Source of the DNA: Aquabacterium sp. CECT 9606 | GTDB lineage: Bacteria; Pseudomonadota; Gammaproteobacteria; Burkholderiales; Burkholderiaceae_C | Assembly: GCF_918741295.1 (NCBI RefSeq) | Contig: NZ_CAKKNB010000002.1 | Location: forward strand, 124,001-188,000 | Length of the DNA stretch: 64,000 nucleotides | Direction of reading: 5' to 3' | In this document: positions 19,244-32,075 of the stretch, one piece after another | How the letters are laid out: each line of letters begins with the position of its first letter | Position numbering within the stretch: position 1 is the first letter of the stretch | Program-made: the position numbers and the translations under genes | Notes under the pieces: model-generated | What the model was told of the DNA's origin: nothing | The model's database searches: none | The model's input: only the letters and a program-made list of their open reading frames with translations

Positions 19244-20302
19244 ATGTTGATCAGTCAAGAGTTGCGCCGCCCCACGATTCTGGTGGCTGACGATTCACCC
19301 CAGAACATCGAGTTGCTGTCGAGGGTGCTGGGACAAGAGTACCGAATCAAAGTGGCGACCTCGGGCGAGAAGGCCCTGAAGATCGCCTATTCAGACGAAC
19401 CACCGGATCTGATCCTGCTCGACATCATGATGCCCGACCTGAGCGGGCTGCAGGTGTGCCAGCGCATCAAGTCCAACCCGGACCGCCGCCGCATCCCCAT
19501 CATCTTTGTCACCGCGATGACCACGGTGGAGGACGAGAGCCTGGGCCTGGCCATGGGCGCGGTGGATTACATCTCCAAGCCGATCAGCCCGCCGCTGGTG
19601 CAGGCCCGCGTGCGCACGCACCTGGCTTTGTATGACCAATCCCGCGAGTTGGAGCGCATGGTGGCGCAGCGCACGGCCGAGCTGGTGGCCACGCGCCAGC
19701 AGATCATCCGCCGCCTGGGTCGCGCCGCCGAGTTCAAGGACAACGAGACTGGCAACCACGTGGTGCGCATGAGCCACATTGCGCGGCTGGTGGCGCAGCA
19801 GGCGGGCCTGGGCCCCGAGGCCGTGCAACTGGTGTTCCAGACCGCGGCCATGCACGACCTGGGCAAGATCGGCGTGCCCGACCGCATCCTGCTCAAGCCC
19901 GGCCCGCTCACGGAAGACGAGTGGGTGATCATGCGCCAGCACGCCCAGATTGGCGCGGACATCATCGGCCGGCACGAGAACGAGCTGCTGGCCACCGCGC
20001 GCGCCATCGCCTTGACCCACCATGAAAAGTGGGACGGCACCGGTTATCCGCAAGGCTTGAAGGGCGAGCAGATCCCGATGAACGGGCGCATCGTGGCCAT
20101 CGCCGATGTGTTCGATGCGCTGATGACGCGCCGGCCCTACAAGCCGCCGCTGCCGGCCGCCGAGTCACTGGCCATCATGGCCGAGCAAAAGGGCAAGCAC
20201 TTCGATCCGATGCTGCTGGAGTGTTTCTTCCAGCAGCAGTTCGAGATCCTCAAGGTCATGGAGCTGTACTCCGATGACCGCGGGGCGATGATGGACCAGT
20301 GA
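19244..20302 (+). CDS. Two-component response regulator with HD-GYP c-di-GMP phosphodiesterase domain
   Basis: A 352-residue RpfG-like regulator. The receiver domain (10-125) has acidic residues D16-D17, phospho-acceptor D60 (LILLDIMMPD) and K112. After a short coiled linker comes an HD-GYP domain with NHVVRMSH, catalytic H204-D205 (HDLGKIGVPD), HHEKWDGTGYP and DVFDALMTRRPYK. It is expected to hydrolyse c-di-GMP when phosphorylated. It ends 6 bases from the convergent stop of the large hybrid kinase, its likely partner. Confidence 0.95.
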   Translation: MLISQELRRPTILVADDSPQNIELLSRVLGQEYRIKVATSGEKALKIAYSDEPPDLILLDIMMPDLSGLQVCQRIKSNPDRRRIPIIFVTAMTTVEDESLGLAMGAVDYISKPISPPLVQARVRTHLALYDQSRELERMVAQRTAELVATRQQIIRRLGRAAEFKDNETGNHVVRMSHIARLVAQQAGLGPEAVQLVFQTAAMHDLGKIGVPDRILLKPGPLTEDEWVIMRQHAQIGADIIGRHENELLATARAIALTHHEKWDGTGYPQGLKGEQIPMNGRIVAIADVFDALMTRRPYKPPLPAAESLAIMAEQKGKHFDPMLLECFFQQQFEILKVMELYSDDRGAMMDQ

Positions 20303-20308
20303 GCCGCG

Positions 20309-24349
<4,041 letters not shown>

Positions 24350-24430
24350 GGGCGCGCTCTCCGGTATTTTTTTAGTCCGGCCAGTGTGCCCGGTCTTGGC
24401 GTCGATCCGGTAGGAGATTGCCCCGCGTTT

Positions 24431-26449
24431 TCAGCCTTTGAGCAACATACTTTCGGCCCGGGCCAGGTTTTGTGGCCTGCCCGACAGCACCAGGGTGTCG
24501 CCCGACTCCAGCACCAGGCCATGGTCGGGTGCCACCACGGCGCCATGGGCGCGGCGCACCGAGACCACGGCCACGCGCATTTCCTCGGCCGCGAGAGACT
24601 GGCTCAGGGTGTGGCCCACGCAGGCCGCATTGGCGCCCAAGGTGACCGACTGCAGGCGCTGCAGCTCCATCTCGTCCACCGTGTCGTCATCGCCTCCGTG
24701 GAAGTAGTCGCGCATGATGCCGTAGCGGGCTTGCCGCTGGGTTTGCACCAGGCGGATCACGCGGCGCATGGGCACGCCCACCAGGGCGAGGGCCTGAGAG
24801 GCCAGCATCAATGAACCTTCAATGGCCTCGGGCACGATCACGGTGGCGCCCGCGTTCTGCAGCTCGTCCAGGCTGCTGTCGTCGATGGTGCGGACCACCA
24901 CGGGCACCTCGGGCGCGTGCTCGTGCACCAGGTGCAGGATCTTCTTGGCCGAGGGGGTGTTGGGGTAGGTGATGACCACCGCGCTGGCCCGCGCCAGGCC
25001 GGCGGACACCAGGCTTTGCGGCCGGGTGGCATCGCCAAAGACCACGTTCTGGCCGGCTGCGGCCGCCTGTTGCACGCGGTCGGGGTCCAGGTCCAGCGCC
25101 ATGTAGGGGATGCCCTCCTGGGTGAGCAACCGCGCCAGGTTCTGGCCGCTGCGCCCATAGCCGCAGATCACCACGTGCTTTTCGATGTTGATGGCCTTGG
25201 TCGCGATCTTGGTCATGGCCAGCGATTGCAACAGCCAGTCGGTGGACGACAGCTTCATCACCAGGCGGTTGCTGCCCAGGATCATGAACGGCGTGGCCAG
25301 CATGGACAGCACCATCGCGGCCAGCACCGGGCTTTGCGCGCGCTCGGGCAGCAGGTGGTTGTCGGTGGCGAGGGACAGCAGCACGAAGCCGAACTCGCCG
25401 GCCTGCGCCAGGTACAGGCCCGTGCGCAAAGCCACGCCCGTGTCGGCGCCGAACAGCTGGCGCGCCAAGGCGGCGATCAGGCCGAACTTGAAGAGCACCG
25501 GCAAGGTGGTCAGCACGATCACCAGGGCCCAGCTGTCGACCACGATGTGCCAATCCAGCTTCATGCCGATGGTGATGAAGAACAGGCCCAGAAGCACATC
25601 GTGGAAGGGGCGGATGTCGGTTTCCACCTGGTGCTTGTATTCGGTCTCGGCGATCAGCATGCCGGCCAGGAAGGCGCCCAGCGCCATCGACAGGCCCGCG
25701 TGTTCGGTCAGCCACGACAGGCCCAAGGTGACCAGCAGCAGGTTGAGCATGAACAGCTCTTCGCTCTTGCGGCGCGCCACCAACGTGAGCCACCAGTGCA
25801 TCACCTTTTGCCCACCCACCAGCAGCAAGGTCAGCACCACCACGGCCTTGACGGTGGCGATGCCCAGGGTGCGCAGCAGATCTCCGCTGTTCTCGCCCAG
25901 GGCGGGGATCAGCACCAGCAAGGGCACCACGGCCAGATCCTGAAACAGCAGGATGCCCATGACGCGCTTGCCATGCGGGCTGTCCAGCTCCAGGCGCTCG
26001 GCCATCATCTTGACGACGATGGCGGTGCTGCTCATGGCCAGCGCGCCGCCCAGGGCCACGGCACTTTGCCAGTTCAGCGACCAGCCCAGCAGGCCGTGTT
26101 CGATGTTGAAATAAGGCAGCAGCGCATCCAGCGCGAAGTAGCCGGCCAGGGTGGCCAGCATGGTCACGCCCACTTGGCTGAAGCCCAGCCCGAACACCAG
26201 CGAACGCATGCTCTTGAGCTTGGGCAGGTTGAACTCCAGCCCGATCACGAACATCAGGAACACCACGCCGAACTCGGCCAGGTGGCGCACGCCGGCCGAA
26301 TCCTTGGCCAACGCCAGGGCGTTGGGCCCGATCACCACGCCCACCGCCAGGTAACCCAGCATCGGCGGCAACTTCACCAGACGGCACAGCACCACGCCCA
26401 GCACGGCGGCAAAAAGGTACAGCAAGGTGAGGTCGAGCGTGGAGGCCAT
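24431..26449 (-). CDS. CPA2 family monovalent cation:proton antiporter with TrkA domains (KefB/YbaL-like)
   Basis: A 672-residue inner-membrane K+ or Na+/H+ antiporter. The first 390 residues hold about 12 membrane segments with family motifs (GPNALALAKDSAGVRHLAEFGVVFLMF, ALAMSSTAIVVKMM, LLFQDLAVVPLL). The cytosolic part has a TrkA-N Rossmann domain (about 420-535: HVVICGYGRSGQNLARLL, LDLDP) that binds NAD(H)-type ligands and a TrkA-C domain (about 585-670). It is divergent from kdsD with only 38 bases between the starts, a pairing common in related genomes. Confidence 0.93.
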   Translation of the reverse strand: MASTLDLTLLYLFAAVLGVVLCRLVKLPPMLGYLAVGVVIGPNALALAKDSAGVRHLAEFGVVFLMFVIGLEFNLPKLKSMRSLVFGLGFSQVGVTMLATLAGYFALDALLPYFNIEHGLLGWSLNWQSAVALGGALAMSSTAIVVKMMAERLELDSPHGKRVMGILLFQDLAVVPLLVLIPALGENSGDLLRTLGIATVKAVVVLTLLLVGGQKVMHWWLTLVARRKSEELFMLNLLLVTLGLSWLTEHAGLSMALGAFLAGMLIAETEYKHQVETDIRPFHDVLLGLFFITIGMKLDWHIVVDSWALVIVLTTLPVLFKFGLIAALARQLFGADTGVALRTGLYLAQAGEFGFVLLSLATDNHLLPERAQSPVLAAMVLSMLATPFMILGSNRLVMKLSSTDWLLQSLAMTKIATKAINIEKHVVICGYGRSGQNLARLLTQEGIPYMALDLDPDRVQQAAAAGQNVVFGDATRPQSLVSAGLARASAVVITYPNTPSAKKILHLVHEHAPEVPVVVRTIDDSSLDELQNAGATVIVPEAIEGSLMLASQALALVGVPMRRVIRLVQTQRQARYGIMRDYFHGGDDDTVDEMELQRLQSVTLGANAACVGHTLSQSLAAEEMRVAVVSVRRAHGAVVAPDHGLVLESGDTLVLSGRPQNLARAESMLLKG

Positions 26450-26487
26450 CTTGTCCCTAGAATCCTCTGATCCTACCCGGTGCGTTC

Positions 26488-27480
26488 ATGACCCAATTGC
26501 CCCCATCTTCCTTCGTCGCCCTGGCCCAGCAGGCGCTCAACATCGAATCGCAGGCCTTGCAGGACCTGAGTACCCGCCTGAGCGGCGAGGCCGGCGAGGC
26601 CTTTGCGCGGGCCGTGCAGGCCGTGCTGGCCTGCCAGGGCCGTGTGGTGGTGATGGGCATGGGCAAGAGTGGCCATGTGGGCCGCAAGATCGTGGCCACG
26701 CTGGCCTCCACCGGCACACCGGCCATGTTCGTGCACCCGGCCGAGGCCCACCACGGCGACCTGGGCATGGTCACGCCGGGTGACGTCGTGCTGGCCATCT
26801 CCAACTCGGGCGAAAGCGAAGAGCTGACCGCCTTGCTGCCTTTGCTCAAACGACAAGGCGTGGTCTTGCTGGCCATGACCGGGCGCCCGCAATCGTCCCT
26901 GGCCCGCCACGCCGACATCGTGCTGGACTGCGCTGTGGCGGTGGAAGCCTGCCCATTGAACCTGGCGCCCACCGCCAGCACCACTGCGCAGATGGCCCTG
27001 GGCGATGCCCTGGCCGTGACCCTGCTCGATGCGCGTGGCTTCAAGGCCGAAGACTTTGCCCGCTCGCACCCGGGCGGCGCCTTGGGCCGCAAGCTGCTCA
27101 CGCACCTGCGCGATGTGATGCGCTCGGGCGATGCCTTGCCCCGCGTCTTGCCACACGCCGCGTTCAGCGATGTGATGCGCGAAATGAGCGCCAAGGGCCT
27201 GGGCGCCGCCATCGTGGTCGATGCGGCTGGCAAGGTGCTGGGCGTGTTCACCGATGGCGACCTGCGCCGCAAGATTGAAGCGGGCGTGGAACTGCGCAGC
27301 GCCACCGCCGAGCAACTGATGACCCCGGGGCCGCGCGCCATCCGCGATGACGTGCTGGCCGCCGAGGCCGTGGCCCTGATGGAAACCCACCGCGTCAACA
27401 CCCTGCTGGTGGTCGATGCCGATGGCGTGCTCACGGGCGCCGTCACCACCAACGACCTGATGCGCGCGAAGGTGATCTGA
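26488..27480 (+). CDS. kdsD: D-arabinose-5-phosphate isomerase
   Basis: First step of KDO synthesis: ribulose 5-phosphate to arabinose 5-phosphate, feeding LPS core. The 330-residue protein has an SIS domain (VVVMGMGKSGHVGRKIVATLASTGTP, HPAEAHHGDLG, SNSGESEEL) and two CBS domains (from about 205: VFTDGDLRRKIEAG, TTNDLMRAKVI). The HPGGALGR motif after the SIS domain is typical. It is followed one base later by kdsC, in the order kdsD-kdsC-lptC with overlapping genes. Confidence 0.96.
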   Translation: MTQLPPSSFVALAQQALNIESQALQDLSTRLSGEAGEAFARAVQAVLACQGRVVVMGMGKSGHVGRKIVATLASTGTPAMFVHPAEAHHGDLGMVTPGDVVLAISNSGESEELTALLPLLKRQGVVLLAMTGRPQSSLARHADIVLDCAVAVEACPLNLAPTASTTAQMALGDALAVTLLDARGFKAEDFARSHPGGALGRKLLTHLRDVMRSGDALPRVLPHAAFSDVMREMSAKGLGAAIVVDAAGKVLGVFTDGDLRRKIEAGVELRSATAEQLMTPGPRAIRDDVLAAEAVALMETHRVNTLLVVDADGVLTGAVTTNDLMRAKVI

Positions 27481-27481
27481 C

Positions 27482-28069
27482 ATGCGAAGCCTCAACCCGA
27501 CCCTGTCGTTCTCAGCCGATTTAAGGCCCTTTGCCCGGAGCATCCGCGCCGCCATCTTCGATGTCGATGGTGTGCTCACCGATGGCAGCTTGTTCATCAG
27601 CGAAGCGGGCGAAACGCTCAAGGCCTTCAACGCGCTCGATGGCCATGGCCTCAAGCTGCTGGCGCAAGGTGGCATCACGCCCATCGTGATCACCGGGCGC
27701 GATTCGCCCGCCGTGCGCCGCCGCCTGAAGGACCTGGGTCTGGTCCACGCCGTGTTTGGCGCGCACGACAAACTGGCCGCGGCCGAACCTTTGCTGGCCT
27801 CGCTGGGCCTGCCCTGGCGTGATGTGGCCGTGATGGGCGACGACTGGCCCGACCTGCCCTTGATGGTGCGCGCCGGCTTCGCGTGTGCACCCCTCAACGC
27901 CCATGCCGAGGTGAAAGCCATCGCCCGCCACGTGACCACCTTGCGCGGCGGCGAAGGCGCGGCACGTGAATGCTGCGACCTGCTCTTGTGGGCCACCGGA
28001 CGCTATGAGGCTTTGCTGCGCGGCCACCTCGAGACCTTGGACACCACGTCGGACGGCGCCACGCCATGA
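27482..28069 (+). CDS. kdsC: 3-deoxy-D-manno-octulosonate 8-phosphate phosphatase
   Basis: Dephosphorylates KDO-8-P to KDO. The 195-residue capless HAD phosphatase has the DVDGVLTDGSL motif I (nucleophile Asp in D-x-D), the ITGRDSPAVRRR motif II, and GDDWPDLPLM motif IV; all catalytic positions are present. Start ATG 27482 is one base after the kdsD stop; the stop overlaps lptC (ATGA). Confidence 0.96.
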   Translation: MRSLNPTLSFSADLRPFARSIRAAIFDVDGVLTDGSLFISEAGETLKAFNALDGHGLKLLAQGGITPIVITGRDSPAVRRRLKDLGLVHAVFGAHDKLAAAEPLLASLGLPWRDVAVMGDDWPDLPLMVRAGFACAPLNAHAEVKAIARHVTTLRGGEGAARECCDLLLWATGRYEALLRGHLETLDTTSDGATP

Positions 28070-28698
28070 GCAACCGTCGCTGGCTCACCGCGCTGGACCA
28101 TGCCCGTGCCGCCGTGCCCATGGTGGCCTTGTCCGGTCTGGCCGCCTTCACGTGGTGGCTGGTGCAATCGGCCCCGTCGCTCGATGGCGCCCGGCCCGCG
28201 GCCAAGGCCTCGTCCAGCCCCGACTATGAACTGCAGAAAGCGCGCATCGAGCGCTACAACGCTGATGGCCGGTTGATCGCCATCCTGGATGGCCAGGCCA
28301 TGCGCCACTATGCCGTTGGTGACCGCCTGGAGATCGACGCTGTGCAATTGTCGGCGCGTGATCTGCAGGGCCAGCACGTGCAAGGCGTGGCCCGCCAGGG
28401 TGAAGCCCTTGGCAACCAGGACACCGTGATCCTGCACGGCGGTGCGCGTGTGGTGGCCACACCGGCATCGGGCGCTGACGTCAAAGGCCAGCGTGTGGAC
28501 CAGTCGCCCGTGGTCATCGAAGGCGAAATGCTGCGCTTCAACACGCGGGATCGGGTGGTGAGCTCGGAGTTGCCGGTCAAGATCACGCATGCCCAAGGGC
28601 AGATGGTGGGCGGCACCCTGCGTTATGAAGAAGCCACCCGGATCGGCGAGTTGGGCCAGCGTGTTCGTGGGCGGTACGACGCGCCCGCCCGCCAGTGA
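28066..28698 (+). CDS. lptC: LPS export ABC transporter periplasmic anchor LptC
   Basis: LptC is a bitopic inner-membrane protein that passes LPS from LptBFG to LptA. The 210-residue protein has an N-terminal membrane segment (AVPMVALSGLAAFTWWLV) and a periplasmic beta-jellyroll (PDYELQKARIERYNADGRLIAIL, GQAMRHYAVGDRLEID, SPVVIEGEMLRFNTRDRVVSSELPV). ATGA overlap with kdsC. In related genomes lptA, lptB and rpoN usually follow; here an SDR gene overlaps the lptC stop instead. Confidence 0.93.
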   Translation: MSNRRWLTALDHARAAVPMVALSGLAAFTWWLVQSAPSLDGARPAAKASSSPDYELQKARIERYNADGRLIAILDGQAMRHYAVGDRLEIDAVQLSARDLQGQHVQGVARQGEALGNQDTVILHGGARVVATPASGADVKGQRVDQSPVVIEGEMLRFNTRDRVVSSELPVKITHAQGQMVGGTLRYEEATRIGELGQRVRGRYDAPARQ

Positions 28699-29483
28699 CT
28701 TTTCCGCGCGCCCGGCCGCTGGCGTTCATCACGGGTGCTTCCAGTGGCATTGGCCAGGCGCTGGCCGCGCGTTATGTGCAGGCAGGTTGGCGCGTGGCCC
28801 TGGTGGCCCGGCGGGCCGATCAGATGCGCGAGTGGGCCACGCAGCAGGGCTGGCCCGCCGACCACTGGTCTGTGCATGGCGCCGATGTGCGCGATGAAGC
28901 CCAGGTGCTGGCCGCCGCCAGCGAGTGCCTGCGCATCCACGGGTTGCCCGACGTGGTGATCGCCAATGCCGGCATCAGTGTGGGCGTGGATTTGTCCCTG
29001 GCCGAAGACCTGCCCGTGCTGCGCGACCTGCTGGAGACCCATGTCATGGGCGTGGCGTCGACCTTCCAGCCATTCATCGCGCCCATGCGTGAGCGGGGAT
29101 CGGGCACCTTGGTGGGCGTGGCCAGCGTGGCTGCTATGCGCGGGCTGCCCGGCCATGCCGGCTACTGCGGCGCCAAGGCGGCCGTGGTGCATGTGTGCGA
29201 AACCTTGCGGGGCGAACTCAAGCCCTTTGGCGTGAAGGTGGTGACCATCGCGCCGGGCTACATCGACACCCCGCTGACCCAGGGCAATGACTACCCCATG
29301 CCCTTTTTGATGACGCCTGAAGCCTTTGCCCACCGCGCCTTCAAGGCGATCAGCGCGGGGGTGCGCTTTCGCGTCATCCCTTGGCCCATGGGCATCGTGG
29401 CCGCGGTGCTGCGCTTCATGCCGCGCTGGTTGTTCGACGCCGTGGTGGGTGCCCAGAAGCACCGCAAAAAACGCCGCCGTTGA
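28695..29483 (+). CDS. Short-chain dehydrogenase/reductase (SDR)
   Basis: A 262-residue NAD(P)-dependent oxidoreductase of the classical SDR fold. It shows the TGASSGIG cofactor motif (about 14-21), IANAGIS, a serine region (VGVASVAAMRG) and the active-site YCGAKAA (Y-x3-K). The C-terminal 40 residues are hydrophobic/basic (WPMGIVAAVLRFMPRWLF, then KHRKKRRR), suggesting a membrane-associated protein. The GTG start overlaps the lptC stop, so it is translationally coupled to the LPS operon, perhaps acting on an envelope lipid or sugar. Substrate unknown. Confidence 0.88.
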   Translation: MTFPRARPLAFITGASSGIGQALAARYVQAGWRVALVARRADQMREWATQQGWPADHWSVHGADVRDEAQVLAAASECLRIHGLPDVVIANAGISVGVDLSLAEDLPVLRDLLETHVMGVASTFQPFIAPMRERGSGTLVGVASVAAMRGLPGHAGYCGAKAAVVHVCETLRGELKPFGVKVVTIAPGYIDTPLTQGNDYPMPFLMTPEAFAHRAFKAISAGVRFRVIPWPMGIVAAVLRFMPRWLFDAVVGAQKHRKKRRR

Positions 29484-29499
29484 ATTTGGAGCGGCCATG

Positions 29500-29532
29500 A
29501 AAAAAGGCGACGCCTTGAAGCACCGCCTTTTT
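29500..29532. terminator. Bidirectional terminator between the SDR gene and the RRM gene
   Basis: AAAAAGGCG (29501-29509) pairs with CGCCTTTTT (29524-29532) around a 14-base loop, which itself can form AAGGCG/CGCCTT. A- and T-runs on both sides allow termination for the plus-strand SDR transcript and for the minus-strand RNA-binding protein gene. Confidence 0.75.
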
Positions 29533-29573
29533 GCAGATCGTCGTGACCCATGCGGGCCACGAATCGATTTTTT

Positions 29574-30047
29574 TTAGTAACCGCCGCCGCCGTAGCCGCC
29601 GCCACCGGAGCGGCCACCGCCGCCACCACCGTAGCCGCCGCCGCCACCGGAACGGCCACCGCCGCCACCGTAGCCGCCGCCACCACCTTCACGACGGCCA
29701 CCGCCGCCGCCACCACCACCGCCGTAGCCGCCGCCACCACCGGCGCCGCCACCGCTACCGCCGCCACCGTAGGGGCTGCGGAAACCGCTGGGACGTTCTT
29801 CACGAGGACGGGCCTCGTTCACCACGATGGCGCGGCCAGCCAGAGATTGGCCATTCATGCCATTGATGGCAGCTTGTGCTTCTGGGTCGGTGCCCATTTC
29901 AACGAAACCAAAGCCCTTGGAGCGACCGGTGTCGCGGTCCATCATGACCTTGGCGGAGCTGACGGCTCCAAATTGCGAGAAAGCATCTTGCAGATCCTGA
30001 TCGCGCACGCTGTAGGCAAGATTGCCCACGTAAAGTTTGTTGCCCAC
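29574..30047 (-). CDS. Glycine-rich RNA-binding protein (single RRM)
   Basis: A 157-residue protein with one RNA-recognition motif (residues 1-80: RNP2 LYVGNL, RNP1 KGFGFVEM) and a C-terminal tail (about 93-157) made almost only of Gly with periodic Tyr, Arg and Ser, in GGGGGYGGGG-like blocks. Such bacterial RRM proteins bind RNA and are often cold-induced; the tail resembles phase-separating Gly-rich domains. GTG 30047 is the start, with AAAGGAG 7 bases upstream. A long leader (about 100-200 bases) is possible because of a -10-like CATAAT about 90 bases upstream. Confidence 0.93.
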   Translation of the reverse strand: MGNKLYVGNLAYSVRDQDLQDAFSQFGAVSSAKVMMDRDTGRSKGFGFVEMGTDPEAQAAINGMNGQSLAGRAIVVNEARPREERPSGFRSPYGGGGSGGGAGGGGGYGGGGGGGGGRREGGGGGYGGGGGRSGGGGGYGGGGGGRSGGGGYGGGGY

Positions 30048-30265
30048 GAGAGAGCTCCTTTCAAAGTAACCATGTGGAGCTTCAACCCATCAGGACCCAT
30101 TCCATCGAAGGTGCCGCTTCCAGACACAGACTCGCACATTATGGGTGAGACTTTATTGTCTGGCCAATATTTTCAAGCGTTTTCAACCCTTATTTGTGCG
30201 CATATGTCAACCCACTGACCCGGCTGTTGTGCTTCTCCCTCAATCCTGGCTAAGGGCTTGCCCCT

Positions 30266-31315
30266 ATGATTTGGCCCATGCCCTCCACTTCTTTTCACCA
30301 CCCGCATGGGTCGTCTTTTGCCCAGCGGTTTGACTGGTGGCGTGCCCTGATCCGCGTCTTGGCCAGCGTCGAGGCGATCCGCGATGGCCGCGCCATGTAT
30401 GTTCTTTTGGCCAGTTTCTCGGCCACGGGGCTGGCCGTGGCTTGCGCCCAGGCGTCGATGGCCCGCAGCGATGTGCCCTGGGCGATCGGGCAGGGCGCGG
30501 CCGCCTTGTTCATCGCGTTTTATGGCAGCAATGCGGCCGGCCTGTTGCTGATGGACCGGGCCATGGGCCGCCCCGGCCGGGACGTGGGCCAGGCATTGGA
30601 AGATGCCTTGGGCATCGCGCACCGTCTGCTCTTCTCACTGGTGGTGATCTCGCTGGTGGCGGCGGTGCTGGCGGGTGCGGTGCTGGGGCTGTTCTGGCTG
30701 TGTTCGCTGCCCAAGGTGGGGCCCTGGTTGTTCGTGGTCGTGGTGCCGCTCACCGTGATGGTGCTGGGCTTGGCCCTGGTGGCCGGGGCGGCCATCGTCG
30801 GGCCGCTGGCCGGGCCTTCGGTCTGGGCCGGGGCGTCGTCGCTTGAAAGCCCGCGCATTTTGTGGCGCCTGATCCGAGAGCAGTTGCTGCAGGGGGCCGT
30901 GCTGATGGCCTCCTTGAGCGTGGTCACCGCGCTGGTGGGCGCGGGCGCCAGTTTCGTGGTGATTGCGGGTGGGCGGGTCATGGCCTTGTTGTCGGTCTGG
31001 CTGTTGGATGTGGACGTGGCGCCCGAGCTGTTCATGGCGGGCCTGTTCGGCCACAGCCTGCGCGGCGTGCCGGTGGCCAGCGTGCCCGCCGATGCGGTGC
31101 CCTACATCTCGGCGGCGTCGGTGGGTGGGGGCGTGGTGTTCGCGCTGGGCCTGGTGCTGCCCACCTTGGTCTACCTGCGGGGCGTGTGCGAGATCTACGT
31201 GACCTTGCGTGAGCGCATGGCCGAGACCGATGCGCACCATGCCGATCTAAAAATGCGCCAGGTAGCCGCCATCGACCGCCAGGGTCTGGCCGGTGATGTA
31301 GCTGGCGGCACCTGA
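30266..31315 (+). CDS. Polytopic membrane protein of unknown function
   Basis: A 349-residue protein with about six hydrophobic segments: residues 44-62, 74-95, 122-148, 155-180, 215-240 and 285-305. An amphipathic stretch between them (WAGASSLESPRILWRLIREQ) is likely cytosolic. No catalytic motif or family is recognised. AAGGG is about 10 bases before ATG 30266; ATG 30278 is an alternative. Its last 69 bases overlap, tail to tail, the end of the minus-strand SDR gene. Unusually for these neighbours, the C-terminal 25 residues look non-conserved. Confidence 0.75.
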   Translation: MIWPMPSTSFHHPHGSSFAQRFDWWRALIRVLASVEAIRDGRAMYVLLASFSATGLAVACAQASMARSDVPWAIGQGAAALFIAFYGSNAAGLLLMDRAMGRPGRDVGQALEDALGIAHRLLFSLVVISLVAAVLAGAVLGLFWLCSLPKVGPWLFVVVVPLTVMVLGLALVAGAAIVGPLAGPSVWAGASSLESPRILWRLIREQLLQGAVLMASLSVVTALVGAGASFVVIAGGRVMALLSVWLLDVDVAPELFMAGLFGHSLRGVPVASVPADAVPYISAASVGGGVVFALGLVLPTLVYLRGVCEIYVTLRERMAETDAHHADLKMRQVAAIDRQGLAGDVAGGT

Positions 31316-32044
31316 GGCCAGGAAGACCACGGCCCCGGCGATTTCACCCGGGTCGCCCCAGCGCCCCAGCGAAGTGCGTTGGCCCAGCCAGTGGGCCACG
31401 GCCGCATCGGCCACCATCTCGCGGTTGGCTTCGGTGGCGAAGTAGCCCGGGGCCACCGCGTTGACCGTGATGCCCCGCGGCCCAAGTTCTGCGGCCAAGG
31501 CCCGGGTCAGCGCATCCAGGCCACCCTTGGCGGTGGTGTAGGCCACGTCGCCCGCGCGCGAAATCGGCCCGGCGATCGATGTGATGTTGATGATGCGCCC
31601 GCCCGCGGCGGTGCCCTGGCCCACCGGCATGAGCCGCGCCGCCTGCCGGGCCAGCTCCAGTGGTGCCACCAGGTTGACCTCGAGCAGGCGGCGCACCTCG
31701 TCCAGCGCGAAATCGTCCAGGGGGCGGCGGTCGCGCTGGCCCACGTTGTTGACCAGGATGTGCAGGGCGCCGTGGCGCTGGCGCAGTTCGTCCATCGCGC
31801 GGGCCACCGCCTCGGCATGGCCGATGTCGAACACGGCGGGGTGGGCCTGGCCGCCCTCGGTGATGATGTCTTGGACCGCGGCATGGACGGCATCTGCGTG
31901 GCGGCCATTGACCAGCACTTGCGCGCCGGCCTGGGCCAAGGCGCGGGCCATGCTCAGGCCCAGGCCCCGGGCCGAACCGGTGACCAGGGCCAGCCGGCCG
32001 TCCAGGCGGAAAGGGTGGGGCGGGGTTGGAGCGGGAGGGGTCAT
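31247..32044 (-). CDS. SDR family oxidoreductase (gluconate 5-dehydrogenase/FabG-like)
   Basis: A 265-residue classical SDR: VTGSARGLGLSMARAL cofactor motif, LVNNVGQRD, catalytic Ser in NITSIAG, AYTTAKGGLDALTRALA (Y-x3-K) and the C-terminal YITGQTLAVDGGYLAHF typical of FabG-like dehydrogenases. The start is the ATG of MTPPAPTPP (32044); the longer frame reads into the neighbouring gene. Its start codon overlaps a divergent ATG at 32043 of the YchJ-like frame. The closest named group by eye is gluconate/3-oxoacyl reductases; the substrate is unknown. Confidence 0.88.
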   Translation of the reverse strand: MTPPAPTPPHPFRLDGRLALVTGSARGLGLSMARALAQAGAQVLVNGRHADAVHAAVQDIITEGGQAHPAVFDIGHAEAVARAMDELRQRHGALHILVNNVGQRDRRPLDDFALDEVRRLLEVNLVAPLELARQAARLMPVGQGTAAGGRIINITSIAGPISRAGDVAYTTAKGGLDALTRALAAELGPRGITVNAVAPGYFATEANREMVADAAVAHWLGQRTSLGRWGDPGEIAGAVVFLASGAASYITGQTLAVDGGYLAHF

Positions 32045-32075
32045 GACCGATACGATAGGGCCTTTTGCCGCGACC

